Shown here: piece by piece, positions 1 to 10,789 of the stretch
Position numbering within the stretch: position 1 is the stretch's first letter
How the letters are laid out: each line of letters starts with the position of its first letter
Source of the DNA: Dendrocalamus latiflorus
Taxonomy: Eukaryota; Streptophyta; Magnoliopsida; Poales; Poaceae
Direction of reading: 5' to 3'
Assembly (NCBI GenBank): GCA_017311315.1
Contig: CM029672.1
Location: 10,644,463-10,708,462 of the forward strand
DNA: 64,000 nucleotides
Notes under the pieces: model-generated
What the model saw: only the letters and a program-made list of their open reading frames with translations
The model's database searches: none
What the model was told of the DNA's origin: nothing
Made by a program: the position numbers and the translations under genes

Positions 1-2
1 TC

Positions 3-194
3 GGAAACTTTGGGCGTGTTGATCTGCGGGTGTTTTCCAACAGATTCCAATCCATGCGAGTGGAATTCGTCTATATCAGCAGGCAAAATAATCAAGAATT
101 TGATCAAGTGGCTAAACAAGCGCTAAGAATTCATTACAGCACAAAAGATCGAAACTGTTGTAACTCTCTGTATCACAACAGATGTCCTGTCTAG
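3..194 (+). pseudogene. RNase H-like C-terminus of a non-LTR (LINE-type) retrotransposon, partial
   Basis: An open frame enters from the left edge and ends at TAG 192-194. Its 63 codons include FVYISRQNNQEFDQVAKQA, which resembles the last helix of the plant RNase H (RVT_3) domain, where a variable-aromatic-R-x-x-N stretch precedes a conserved Asp and an LAK-type motif. The region after it has a short GC hairpin-like stretch (cccctctggggc, about 265-277) and AATAAA near 289, as expected of a LINE or cellular RNase H-like 3' end. The upstream part lies outside the window, so element and stand-alone gene cannot be told apart. No poly(A) tail or target duplication was identified. Confidence 0.5.
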
Positions 195-619
195 GACCGC
201 TCTATGTAATCATGACTTATGTCATGAACATCTGTAATATATCTCTTATTTGTAATGAGATCAGCCCCTCTGGGGCTTTTTTCCTTTCAATAAAAAGTGA
301 GAATGAGATGTGGGATTTGTTCCATGGTGTTTCCTGTGAGGATGTAAGGCCTCGTCATAAAAAAAATTCATGTTACTAATTGTTGCTTGGCTGTCAAGAG
401 TATGTGTTAAGACCTAAATCAAATTTGATTAAACTACAACACAATCGAAGACCAGAGGAGGAGAAAAATCTTTTAAAATGATCGCCATTTTTACGCATTT
501 CCATGGCCAATTCTAAATCCTCCTTACGCCTCCCGTGATTGGAGCTCTGTCCTCTCATGGACAAATTATCATCCACTAACTTGACCTAACAATGCACAGG
601 CCTTTTATATGTACGTACC

Positions 620-2540
620 AGCTGCAAGTTTGTAGCGACTCGACCACGCAGTCGCTAATCTACTGTTGATGGCCAGTTAATTGCACATGTGGAGCTAATA
701 TTGAAAGTAATATTGCTACAAGAACGAAGCTATATATGAGCCTATGACGTATACGAACAATGTTCATGTGTATGTAGTATGCACGTATAAAGCTACGTAC
801 AAGCATGTTGTACTGTACATGTTCATACAACACTTGAAACAGAACATCAGGATATTGTTTAGATTTATGCTCTGTAACTGCATCCCAGTAAACTAGGCAT
901 AACACAATGATCAGTTCATTGAACTTTGACCATATACATATGTGACGTGTGTATAATAGACTGGAGAGCGAAGGTAAACAATAAGCAGCACAGTACATTC
1001 AACAACAAACTCCTGAATGAAATGGCACTTGATCAATAACCAACCCATATTACAAAGGGAATTGCGAAACAAGACACTATCAGACAGGTATATATGTATC
1101 AGATTGCAAAATTCAGACAGTGCGTGATAAAAAATTTCAGAGAAGATTCACAACAATTACAAGTCATGCCCCAATTGGAAACATATAGAACGGTAAGAGC
1201 GTTTCTATCAGAAAGGAAAACTGAAAACATATGGATGCCAAGAGTGCACTATCAGAACTGAGCACAACAGGAGTTCCTCTGTACATGGTGGAACTCAAAT
1301 GCTAACCGGCAGCGCACAATGCCTGATTCCAAGTCGCTTTTGACTGTAGTTCTGAAGTTCTCTGTCCAATCAGCTAAGCAATGAGAAGGAACTATAGATG
1401 CCTGGAGAATTCAGGGGGAACGCAAAGCTAACACCATTCCTACAATCTGAAGTGGGTTTGAATACATCAGGTCTCTAACAAGCTCCTTGTTCTTGCTTAC
1501 TTCAACACACTTCTCGTTAGATTCAGTAACCTCAGAAAACAGACGCACAGTGAAATCCTTCAGATTAGACGAGTGCGTCCTGGTCTTCCTGTCCATGCTG
1601 TTTAACATCTGTATCTCAAGGTTTCTTTCGATGGCTTATGAGGATCGAGTAGTACCACGAGAGCGCTCCTGGTACAGATCCCTGAAAAACGAGAAGATTG
1701 AGGCAAGTAAAAAGACAAGCACATCAACTGAGCATTAAGATCAACAATGCTTGAGGTTGTTAATTCACCTAGAAAAAAAAAGGGCTCCCATAGATTGGTA
1801 ATGGTAGTACGATCTGCCATGAAGTGACCCAACGTTAGATGTAGTTTCTGAACTACGGGTATACGTTCGAAACGCATCAATCACAAAGTTGCCCTTCACA
1901 CTCTTCATAGGGTCTATCACAACTGCTATTGCTCTGGGCCCGTGCGTAGGTTTACTGTTAGGTTTCGGCCCATCAAAACTGGGCCTAATGTCAACATGTA
2001 AATTACGGAAGAAACGCATGGGCCGGGCCTCTCTCTGTGTAACAACATCCGTTGGGCTTTTTTTTTTGAAGAAAAATAGCAGGAAAGAATTCTCTGGGCT
2101 TAATTTGGATTTCACGGGGAACAGGTCTTGCCCGTTTAATGTGCTTCTTCAAGTCCCCAATACTAAATTATATTTCCTCGAGAACAGTTCTTGTTTTCGC
2201 TTCCATATAAATACCACTCCAAATCCAAGTAGAATTAGATCGTGAAGTGAAACGCATGTCCATGTATATGTGCAGCATTATTAGCACGGCAAAAAAAAAT
2301 GCACACGTCCTCCGCAGGACAAAAAAAATTGTCGACATAACTGCACCGTAGGGTACACAAGAGTCCTACAAATTGATATTTTACCGTGCAACATCTCAAT
2401 CATTTCAAGCCATTTCACTCCATGTACGTGCATAAGTTGAGTACGTATATAAAGGTAGCAGAATGACCAAGGGTCTCCTTCGAATGCAGGAATTTTTTTC
2501 AGTAAACACAATACTTCTCGTAAAATTCTTCTGTCCCAAA
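620..2540. other. gene-free stretch with weak minus-strand ORFs
   Basis: No recognisable gene. Overlapping minus-strand frames at 1411-1608 and 1602-1880 are open for 65-92 codons, but they match no family I know and are broken relative to each other. They could be exon remains of a captured or decayed gene. The strand is AT-rich with scattered AATAAA-like motifs. Confidence 0.3.
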
Positions 2541-2546
2541 CAAGAC

Positions 2547-2815
2547 CTGAGTAGAACCTGCTCGATTGGACTGAAAAGTTATGACTTATAGCTGAAATTT
2601 CACTGTAGCTGACAGTTGCTTATTTGGTGTAATTAAATCTAAAAAATTAAAAATATAAAAAATATGCTAGCTTATCACGGACAACACAAAACAAATACGG
2701 AAAAAACGGCAAAAAAACTTAAAAAAAGCCAAAAGTTCATAAAAGGATGAAATTTATGAATAGTGAAAAATAAGTCAGAAATCAAAAACTAAATCCGAAA
2801 TGAGCGGGCCTCCGT
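2547..2815. mobile_element. AT-rich MITE, family A copy 1
   Basis: About 270 bp. The core has runs such as aaaaatataaaaaatatg, a motif cggacaacacaaa, then caaatacgg, and the phrase tgaatagtgaaaaataa. The same core occurs, in either orientation, near 14044, 15343, 17677, 48780 and 49341. The ends (ctgctcgattgg and ccgaaatgagcggg) are loosely inverted. It is non-coding. I see no certain target duplication, so the superfamily is not assigned. Confidence 0.55.
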
Positions 2816-2829
2816 AGACAAGTGTCGTG

Positions 2830-3849
2830 CAGGTTTCTCTGATTTCTTGGGTCACCCTCGCCCATGCGTATATGTACACACGACCATTTGTATTTTGACA
2901 GGTGGCAGGTGATGGTTCCTCCATATTCCAGTCAGGAGGGATCGGATTTCGCACCAAGTTGCAAAGCAGGAGCTAGATAGGGAAACTGACGCATGGGATC
3001 AAATCAAAAAATCTCATGAAAAACTCGAATCAGATTCACAAACAAAGAAGTCCTACAAGTTGCTCTCTCTCTTTTTTGTTTTCTCCTTTTTTGCGTCGAC
3101 AGTAACTGTAGAAGTAGTAGTATCACCAGATGAAAAAACAAAAAGAAGGAAAATGAAAGGGGAGGAAAAGGGCTAAAGAGTTGCAGCGGACTGACTGAGT
3201 TAAGAGGGGACAGAAGGGACGTTCGAGTTGACAGGGAGTGGGCCCCACCCTCGGCTGCACCCCCAAGATGGTGGGGGCTCCCTTGTTATTATGTTGTCCG
3301 CCCCCTATTGGCTGCAGCTTTCGTTGCGCCCACTCGCACTGTTGTTCAACTTTTTCTTGCATGCAGACCCCTACACCATCGTGTATTTATTTTTCCTCAC
3401 ATACAAGCGCGCTCTTTTTGTGCTGCGGCGGTTTATAGCTTTTGGTTACGATTTATTAGTCTAGTAGCTAGTGATTCTGAAAGAAAACAAAGACAAAAAA
3501 CCAATTGAAAGCCGAAAAGAATAAAGTCACGGCTACACTGATTGATTTGTACTAGTACTACTCCATATGCATGGATGAATTTTGGAGTACTGTTAATGTT
3601 GAACTTTGCTAATCTTTTTCATTTGTGAATGAATGCACGGATATATGGGGAAAATGGGAAAATAATAGAGGGATAATTGACAGAAGAAAAAGGGCATTTA
3701 CATATAGTAGCACTGATGTGATGATCTTCACATTGATATGTCTACGGGCTTGAATTCTATATTATTGTCACAAGAGCAATCTAGGTAATTTATTGGTACT
3801 CGAGTCAGAGAGTCCACTAGCTACGAAATTTTCTGACACGGAACTGTAC
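2830..3849. other. intergenic stretch, nothing identified
   Basis: Mixed composition. A moderately GC-rich patch at 3190-3440 is open in several frames at once, which suggests base composition rather than coding. I see no gene, RNA or repeat unit here. Confidence 0.4.
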
Positions 3850-3858
3850 GGAATGGTA
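3850..3858 (+). repeat. 9-bp target site duplication, left (GGAATGGTA)
   Basis: GGAATGGTA at 3850-3858 recurs exactly at 6880-6888, directly abutting the two ends of the long inverted repeats. Nine base pairs is the duplication size of the Mutator superfamily. Confidence 0.8.
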
Positions 3859-4440
3859 GAATTTTTGGCACTTTTTGTATGTTTAAAATATGTATTTGCA
3901 AAAATAGTTATGAGCATGTGGAATTGATACAAATAGCATTTCTACCGCCCGATGACCGGGTGGCAGGGCTGTGCAGCTGACACCTATCCATCGAAGCCCA
4001 GCCACTGGGTGGCAGGGGCCTGCCGCTCGGCCACCAGGCAGCACCCTCCCTCCCGCCCTATCACCGGATGCCAGGTGATTAAGCTGGATGCTGAGTTGGG
4101 ATTTTTTATTTACCACTTATTTGAATTTTATATATAGCAAATTAGCTCCAAAAAACAAAATTTTATATACAGCATCTCAACATAACATACTTCATCGTGT
4201 AATTTTTGACAATTTTATCCACTATGAATATTGCTTAAAATTTTATACGATTATGATATTTTTAGGATTTATTACATTTAGCAAACGAGCTTCAAAAATT
4301 ACGAAATTTTATGTGCAACCTTCCAACACGGTCATCCAAATTGTTGGTTTTTTAGGAATTATGTGCAATAAATTTATCATGTTATTTCATGTTAATTTAA
4401 TCGTAATTAGTAATACATGATGCTCATTTAATTAGCGATT
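3859..4440 (+). repeat. MULE 1 left terminal inverted repeat
   Basis: About 580 bp, inverted match to 6400-6879. It includes the GC-rich block at 3945-4080 and the AT-rich inner part with the landmark phrase tacgattatgatatttttagga. Confidence 0.8.
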
Positions 4441-4605
4441 GTAATCGCCTGCCGCATGGCCACCATGCGTCAGGCATCTTTTGCAGTGTGTGACCTCTAT
4501 TACTGCCACAAGTGTGAGCATGGGAAGCAAAACGCAGTTGAGATGAGCGATGAGCAACTGTGAGACCTCTGTAATTGTAGACAAGCAAAAATAGAGCGGA
4601 AGAGG

Positions 4606-4965
4606 GGGGACACCATAGACAGAGTGACAAGTGTACGCACGAGGAATCAGATGAGGGGGGACACCACGGACCCAATAACAAGTATGCGCATGAGAGCGGG
4701 CGAGGAGGGACGGCACAGACACAGTGACAAGTGTGTGCACCATGTAGTGGGCGAGCAGGGACGCTATGAACAGAGTGATAAGTGTGAGCACAAGGGAGTG
4801 CACGATTAGGGGACGCCATAGAGACAGTGACAAGTGTGCGCATAAGAGAGTGGGCGAGAGGGGACACCACGGACACAATGACAAGTGTAAGCACGAGGGA
4901 GCGGGCCAGGGGGGACACCACGGACAGAGTGACAAGTGTGTGCAGGAAGGAGCAGCCGAGGGGAT
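4606..4965 (+). repeat. 51-bp minisatellite inside MULE 1
   Basis: About seven imperfect copies of a unit like ggacaccacggacacagtga + caagtgtgcgcacgagggag + cgggcgagg. The landmark tgacaagtgt recurs every 49-51 bp (near 4625, 4674, 4723, 4774, 4825, 4876 and 4927). Because 51 is a multiple of 3, several frames stay open across the array (for example minus-strand 4424-5062). I read those frames as repeat by-products. The same unit is found twice in MULE 2. Confidence 0.85.
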
Positions 4966-4970
4966 ACCAA

Positions 4971-5300
4971 CTTTTCAGATCGACTTGACAACACCGACCT
5001 CCTGGGCTTTTCAGACCAAAAAGAAAGGACTCAGCAAAGCATGACATAGCAAAGCATGACATAACAACACTTTACAAACCAAGACGTGACAACACTCTGC
5101 CTTGCTAGCTTTTCAGATCGATATGACAACACTATACCTCCTTAGCTTTTCAGACCGAAAAGACAGGACTCTACAAATCAAGACGTGACAGCTCCCTGCA
5201 ATAAAAGATATGACAACACTCTACCTCACCAGCAACTTTTCTTAAAGATAAGGCAATACTCTGCCTCGCAGAGTACTCACATGAAATTAACCACACCATG
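4971..5300 (+). repeat. second imperfect repeat block in MULE 1
   Basis: Phrases 'cttttcagatcga..tgacaacac' and 'cttttcagacc..aaag..aggactc' alternate (from about 4971 and again from 5108), along with several 'gacaacactctgcct' copies. Higher-order unit about 110-140 bp, degenerate. It ends just before the sequence that in MULE 2 is followed by a TATA box. Confidence 0.5.
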
Positions 5301-5499
5301 CCAACCCTTTGGCTTATTAAAGGAAGTGGAAGAGATCTGGGGATGATGAAGCAATGGAGAAGACCTGTGAATTGGCAAGGCCTGTTACGGTCCACGACGA
5401 ACAAGAAAGGGCTACCGTGGCCCAGAACAAAGAAGCGGAGCATGCCAGAAGGTCCTCTCTGCAATGACACCCCCTAGCAGCAACCCCATTCTGAACGTT

Positions 5500-6042
5500 T
5501 CAACCGAGTATTCGCTGTAACACCCGCCCGAGGAGGAGACTCCGTCCGCTCTATTGGCGCAGGAACTCATGCAAGTTCCTCAAGTCTGAGTAACAGCTCA
5601 GCCTGAGCATGCATTACTGGAGTTGTGCGAACTACTCCTGTGACTATCCCGACCGCCGTTGTAACACGAGCAACTATCAACACCCGATAAGGACAAGTTA
5701 TAGTATATTCCTCTATTATTTCTCTTTGAAAGTATGCACTAACAATCTGTTCTACCAACCTATAGTCCCTAGAACCGCTATGTGGTTTCCACAAGTGGAA
5801 CAACCTAGAGATCCACTTACATGACTAGTGGACTCTCGACTACGAGAAGCGGGACGTCAAAAGGGCTTGCGAGGTCTGGGAGGAGGAAAACTACAATGAC
5901 GAGCAAACCAAGCATATATGTCAGGAGATTAAAGCTCATCTTAAGATGTGCACACGTAGGGAGCGTGAGAAATGAGAAAAATAGTGGCCAAGGTCAAAAA
6001 GGCCACCGACGAGTTGAACGTTGAGCTCGCAAGGAAGGGATA
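5500..6042 (+). pseudogene. GRF zinc-finger-like transposon protein, decayed (MULE 1)
   Basis: Conceptual frames, interrupted by stops and shifts, align with the gene at 26225-26810. Shared landmarks are CKFLKSE (CKFFKSK in the other copy), MHYWSCANYSCDYPD, RTSYSIFLYYFSLKVCTNNL and PRTAMWFPQVEQPRDP. The Cys-x-Cys / Cys-Asn-Tyr arrangement resembles the GRF zinc finger seen in grass transposon accessory proteins. That family assignment is an inference. The tail (about 5820-6042) reads EVWEEENYNDEQTKH in one frame and ends in an acidic/basic helix. It is broken by several in-frame stops and cannot be translated as one chain. Confidence 0.55.
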
Positions 6043-6399
6043 ATAGCCCGGTCCACACAGTAGATCAGGCCGTTCTGAACTAGTCCCCTGAAGGTTGAAC
6101 TTATTTCCATTTCAAAAATACACATTTGTATCATATGAGTACTTCGGTTTGTTTCGTTGTGCCTGATGCTATTGCTTATGCACATAACTAAACCCTGTGC
6201 ACCATGTTATTTTTAGTTTTATTATACCAAATCTCGTTACCTTTTCGCATTCAATTCTTCGAAAGGAAGTCCATTTGTTATCATCTTACCACCAAATCCT
6301 AAGGTTCCAATCCATAAATCAAGTCCGAACTAAATTCAATCATTACCTCAATTTATAATTTATAAACTAACTACAATCACACCTGCAAGCGATTTCAAC

Positions 6400-6879
6400 T
6401 GCTAAACAAATGAGCATCGCATATCGCTAATTATGATTAAATTAACATAAAATAACATGATATATTGATGGCACATAAAATTTCCAAAAAATTCAACAAT
6501 TAGGTCGACTATATTGGGAGATTGCACATAAAATTTTGTAATTTCTGGAGCTTATTTGCTATATGTAATACATCCTAAAAATATCATAATCGTATGAATT
6601 TTGAGCAAAATTCATAGTGGATAAAATTGCATAATGATGCACGTTCGGAAGACTGCACATAAAATTTCATATTTTTGAAGCTTATTTGCTATATTTAAAA
6701 ATTTAAACATACGGTAAATAAAAAAAATCCTAACTTAGCACGTGATTAAGCCGGTGGCCAGGCGGCAGGCGGGTGGCCGCTCGGTCACCGGGTGCCAGAA
6801 GTGTCATTTCTGCAATTCCACGTGTATACGGCTTTTTTGCAAATACGAATTGGAAACATGTCAAAAGTGCCGAAAATCT
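6400..6879 (-). repeat. MULE 1 right terminal inverted repeat
   Basis: Inverted partner of 3859-4440. Read on the minus strand it begins GATTTTCGGCACTTTTGACA and includes the GC block ggcggcaggcgggtggc. Confidence 0.8.
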
Positions 6880-7090
6880 GGAATGGTAGGGACGTAGATG
6901 CAAAAATGACTGGAAGCTAGTTGGTAGAGAGAGAATTTGCACGGCCCTACTGCCTGGACAGTAGAAGTACCATATCCGTATATGGTTATTTTTGTAAATA
7001 CAGACTAAATATATACCAACAATGCCTAAATTTCCGGAATGGTAGGGACGTAGATACAAAAACGACCGGGAGACTAGTAGGTACGGAGAG
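6785..7090 (+). repeat. diverged tandem duplication of the MULE 1 tail plus flank
   Basis: The last part of the right arm, the target site and the following flank (about 6785-6935) recur in diverged form at about 6945-7090. Compare ggaatggtagggacgtagat at 6880 and again near 7036, each followed by a similar flank containing gg(t)agagagaga-like sequence. The duplication is clear in the flank and weaker in the arm. Confidence 0.6.
6880..6888 (+). repeat. 9-bp target site duplication, right (GGAATGGTA)
   Basis: Identical to 3850-3858 and directly adjoining the right end of MULE 1. Confidence 0.8.
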
Positions 7091-7199
7091 AATATAGCTC
7101 ACAGTGGCACGGATCCTGGCAAGCTCGGTCAGGACCGTATCTTTTGTTTGGCCTGGGAAGAGAAGTGAAGCAGGAAACACTACCAGCTAGCTGCAGCTG

Positions 7200-7640
7200 T
7201 CTACAGTGAGTTGCATACACGCACTGCACTTGTACAGAGGATGAGCAGTTCCAAGTCCAACGCTGTTCTGGGCGACCGACGGGTGGGCCCGGTCCGGCCG
7301 GCAGCGACACGACGGGAGACTGCAGAGGCGCCCCCGCGTACGTCCAATCGGCGCAGACCCCGCGCGATTCGCGGGGCATTTCCTCCTCTCCTCCTCTCCA
7401 TCCATGGCCTCTCTCTCTCTCTCTCTTTCTCTCTCTCTGCGTGCAGTCTGCACGAGCTAGCTAGCTGCGCGTCTCATTATTGGCAAAATTACACACAGCA
7501 CTGTCTCTGCTCCGTGCACCACCTCCCTACACGGTCGCAGCACTGCTCTCTCTCCCTGTCAGTTCTCTGCTTTTACCTTCACCTTCCTTCCCTTCTCAGT
7601 TCATCCCAAGGTGTTGTAACATTCCCTGTTGACTGAACAC
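7200..7640 (+). promoter_or_regulatory. GC-rich, CT-repeat promoter or 5' leader-like block
   Basis: A sharp GC-rich island (7255-7380) is followed by pyrimidine-rich DNA with a CT microsatellite (about 7409-7437) and further ctctctccct stretches, a composition common in grass core promoters and 5' leaders. Frames are open on both strands (plus 7211-7636, minus 7074-7453) and none resembles a known protein. It may be an orphan promoter, a non-coding transcript or a captured gene end. No matching gene body follows. Confidence 0.35.
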
Positions 7641-8300
7641 TGAAGCTTGTTATCAATGGGCTATAGCCGCTCCTCCCGTGCACCAAGCCCTGACAAAAAT
7701 TACCTCCGATTACAGGTGTCCTGAGGTAAGGTTTTATGTCTCATGATGACCAAGCTTTATCTAGGCAAGATATCAACAAAAGACCTAGAGAATAAAGTAA
7801 GTAAGCCATTTCTTTCATTTAGTTGTCGAGAGTAGGACGTCTTAGACAGCTTGTAAGGAAAGGTCTTATCATGAAGACTTACAGATGGATAGGGCCAAGT
7901 ATAATATGTTTACCAGATTGAAATGGTCATGCGCCGCTGTCGTGGAAAACTACGGATAATTAGCTGGATGATGGAGTTTTCGCTACGAGTTATTTGCCAC
8001 GCAGAGAGGTGAAAGGGGGGGCTTCAACGTCCATAGTAGATATTTCCCACCTGTTTTCACTTATAACCAACAACGGAAAGTACAAGTAAGCCATGACGTG
8101 GTTTCTTTTGGAAAATTTGTAACCGCGCGTGCACGTCTACTTACATAACTTTTCTAGAATTACTAATAAGGTTATGAACTGGAGGAGGACCAAAGAGGTA
8201 CATATAAGGCACTTTTTTCTTTGGTTTTTGGTTTCTCCAAAAATTAAAATAGATTAGACGATTTTTTAAAGCGAATTCTCTAAATGGCTTTTCGAGCTTA
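7641..8300. other. intergenic stretch, nothing identified
   Basis: No coding frame, repeat or RNA signature recognised. Confidence 0.35.
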
Positions 8301-8309
8301 AAATCATGT

Positions 8310-8530
8310 GTGCCGTCTGTTGCAGTCTCAAAAACATAGCTATTATGGGGATGACCCCCACCGGTATACATTTGGCCGACCAAGAGGCCCCAGTAAAACA
8401 TAAAGACATGTATATCATTGGAATAGTACCCTATGGTAGGGATATTGTTGTAATAAGACCTTAGAACCATGTATATATACTTCCTTCGATTGACAAGGGG
8501 GCATAGCTTATTTTCTCATACTCACTCTAC
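8310..8530 (+). mobile_element. LTR-like fragment of a retrotransposon
   Basis: A segment with ggggatgacccccaccggtat, then agaccttagaaccatgtatatatac and gattgacaagggggcatagc resembles the downstream half of grass copia LTRs, where a short transcript-start region is followed by 'aatcaagggggcagctt'. This is recognition from memory. The partner LTR is not present in the window, so identity and ends are uncertain. Confidence 0.4.
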
Positions 8531-8799
8531 TAGTCCCCTCTTCTACTGTTCGGCCCATAGCCACGACAGTTGAAGTCGTTTGTGGGGAACGACGAGCAAG
8601 TTATGAGCTTGAGAAAAGCAATGGCGCTGAAGAAAGCAATATTAGCGAACGGTTCGCACCGACGCGGGAGGCCAGCTCCAACGATAGCGTTGGCGTGGCG
8701 CTCGACCGCGACGGCAGGGCCATCGACCACGGCGCTCGCGTCATGACCGTCAACCATGACGCCAGCGCAGGCACAGCCGTGGACCTCGACATTCACGAC

Positions 8800-9048
8800 C
8801 GTAAATGTGCACGACCTTGTCAAGAAGTGTCCAGGATGCTAATGATGGGCAGGACCATTCATAGGCCCCCACACATTTCCAGCATATCCTGCCGGTCTAG
8901 CCGTTGGCATGATGAGGACTCGACATTGTTGGCCCCCTACCATGTGCCCTGGGAGCCTTACGATTTGTCTTGGTCGCATTCAAATACTTCTCCAAATGGC
9001 CCAAAGTGGTCGCCCTCACCAAGGTCACCTCCACGGCGGTGCCGGCTC
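8800..9048 (+). pseudogene. Ty3/gypsy integrase fragment (upstream half)
   Basis: One frame reads DLVKKCPGC (integrase zinc-binding end). After a frame change it reads GLDIVGPLPCALGALRFVLV, then AFKYFSKWPKVVAL (about 8915-9040). This is the classic gypsy integrase catalytic-core start: G-D-I-V-G-P-L-P followed by YFSKW. The first catalytic Asp is in GLDIVG. The sequence then switches abruptly at about 9048 to a copia reading frame, and gypsy-like coding returns at about 10500. Confidence 0.7.
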
Positions 9049-10500
9049 TCACATGGTCAACACCGCTGGTATTCTCTCTTCATCTCACCCTCCCCCATCA
9101 TCTGGTCCTTCATCTATCATTGTCGGTAACGGAGCCCTGCTTCCTGTTACCTCTGTTGGGTCACACTCATTTTCCACACCACGACGACCTTTGTTTCTTT
9201 CTAATGTTCTAGTCTCCCCTAGCATTATTAAGAACTTGATTTCTGTTCGTCGTTTTACCACTGATAACAATTGTTCCATCGAGTTTGATCCCTTTGGCCT
9301 TTCTGTGAAGGACCTACAGACACGGAGCGTGATCGCCAGGTGCAATAGCACGGGTGACCTCTACCCGTTCTTCCCACCAGCCAGCACTCCTGCCCTCACT
9401 GCTGCTGCATCATCCACCACCCTCTGGCATCGCCGCCTAGGTCACATCGGTCATGAGGCTCTGTCCAAGCTCATTAGTTCCAATGCTATTTCTTGTAATA
9501 AGCACCACAATGATCATATTTGTCATGCCTGCCAATTAGGCCGCCATGTGCGTCTCCCCTTTAGCATGTCAAACTCTCGAGCGCTACATCCGTTTGATTT
9601 AATACATTGTGATCTTTGGACATCTCCAGTTGTTAGTGTGTCAGGCTATAAATATTACCTCGTCATTCTTGATGATTGCACTCACTACACCTGGACTTTT
9701 CCCCTTCGCCTCAAGTCCGATACTTTTGGCGTTCTCTCTAATTTTTTCTCGTATGTGCGCACACAGTTCGACTCCCCTATCAAGGCAGTTCAGTGCGACA
9801 ACGGCCGCGAGTTCGATCACTCCTCGGCCCGCACGTTCTTCCTCACCCACGGTGTAGTCCTTCGCATGTCGTGCCCATACACCTCCCAGCAGAATGGTCG
9901 CGCCGAGCGCGCCCTTCGCACGATCAACAACATTGTGCGTTCCCTTCTGTTTCAGGCTAGTCTTCCCCCGGTCTATTGGGCTGACTCTCTTCACACTACC
10001 ACCTACCTCCTCAATCGTCACCCCACCAAGACTCTAGACGGCCTCACTCCTTTTTTTGCCCTTTACAGCACTCAGCCTTCTTATGCTCACCTTCGAGTCT
10101 TTGGCTGCGCTTGCTATCCAAACTTGTCATCCACAGCTCCACATAAATTATCACCTCGCTCCTCCCTGTGTGTCTTCCTTGGTTACTCTACTTATCACAA
10201 AGGGTACCGATGTCTTGACCTTCATTCCAATCGGATCATCGTCTCGCGACATGTTGTGTTCGATGAGTCGCTTTTCCCCTTTTCCGAGATGTCCACCTCC
10301 CCTTTGGATCCCACCACACTGGATTTTTTGAGCGATGATGACTGTTCCGCTTTGCCCGTTGGGCCAAGTGTTGTGCATGCAGGTACCCGTCTTCCCGGCG
10401 GTGCGGATGCCGCTCCTGGCCCTGCGCGTGCGCCTGCTGCCACCTCGGCGCGGCTGCATGCCTCGCTCGCTGGTTCGCGGGTGTCAACAAGCGCCTCGTA
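9049..10500 (+). pseudogene. Ty1/copia polyprotein fragment: protease end, GAG-pre-integrase, integrase
   Basis: A 480-codon open stretch. In order: a protease-like C-terminus (VGNGALLPVTSVGSHSF to LFLSNVLVSPSIIKNLISV), the GAG-pre-integrase domain (LWHRRLGHIGHEAL ... CHACQLGRHVRLPF), and an rve integrase core with three acidic residues (D in IHCDLW, D in QCDNGREF, E in QNGRAER). The post-core motif VFGCACYPNL ... VFLGYSTYHKGYRCLD is also present. Reverse transcriptase and RNase H are absent. The frame ends in an Ala/Pro-rich stretch and then runs into gypsy integrase sequence. It lacks its own LTRs and is therefore a fragment. Confidence 0.85.
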
Positions 10501-10620
10501 GGTCTCCTAAAGGGCAGATGGCCACAAGAGCTGTCAAGTGTACTCTGGTCCATCCGCACCACGGCGATACGTCCTATGGGTTTAAAGCTGTTCAAGTTCA
10601 TCTTCGGAGATGAGCCTGTC
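10501..10620 (+). pseudogene. Ty3/gypsy integrase fragment (downstream half)
   Basis: One frame reads GLLKGRWPQELSSVLWSIRT then TAIRPMGLKLFKFIFGDEPV. This matches the conserved gypsy integrase tail (LKGRW.EELP.VLWS.RTT ... TG..PF.L..G.EAV). With 8800-9048 it brackets the copia fragment. Coding stops at the TA microsatellite that follows. Confidence 0.7.
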
Positions 10621-10623
10621 ACA

Positions 10624-10624
<1 letters not shown>

Positions 10625-10711
<87 letters not shown>
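10625..10711. repeat. (TA)n microsatellite
   Basis: About 87 bp of uninterrupted TA dinucleotides, likely length-variable and cruciform-prone. Confidence 0.95.
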
Positions 10712-10713
<2 letters not shown>

Positions 10714-10789
10714 CGCTGAAATGGGGCACCAAACCTCTTTGCCCTTGGATTGCTTTTAGATGCGTGCTAGTACAATAGTATGGAAAAAG

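Larger units (their letters stand above)
3859..6879. mobile_element. MULE 1: Mutator-like element with long terminal inverted repeats
   Basis: The left arm (3859-about 4440) and the reverse complement of the right arm (about 6400-6879) match over nearly their whole length. Each begins GAATTTTTGGCAC / GATTTTCGGCAC, then has a GC-rich 'ccgggtggcag' block, then AT-rich phrases such as tatagcaaat, gattatgatattttta and gttaatttaatc. A perfect 9-bp duplication flanks the element. The interior carries a 51-bp minisatellite, a second imperfect repeat block, a TATA-like promoter and a decayed GRF zinc-finger-like gene. No transposase is left, so it is non-autonomous. Two related elements lie at 18495-22408 and 23556-27353. 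Confidence 0.85.

Noticed and set aside
1411..1880. Overlapping minus-strand ORFs as a host gene
   Set aside because: No recognised domain and no coherent exon structure, so noted only as unassigned.
4424..5062. 212-codon minus-strand ORF (and 4432-4935, 4766-5044) with repeated Cys/His/Leu/Ser-rich units
   Set aside because: It is the 51-bp minisatellite read in frame. Several frames on both strands are open because the unit length is a multiple of three. The same array in MULE 2 gives different proteins.
7187..7453. Minus-strand ORF with a run of Arg-Glu repeats
   Set aside because: Translation of the CT/GA microsatellite.
8695..9129. 144-codon ORF overlapping the gypsy fragment
   Set aside because: Out-of-frame reading. 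The conserved gypsy integrase motifs lie in other frames.
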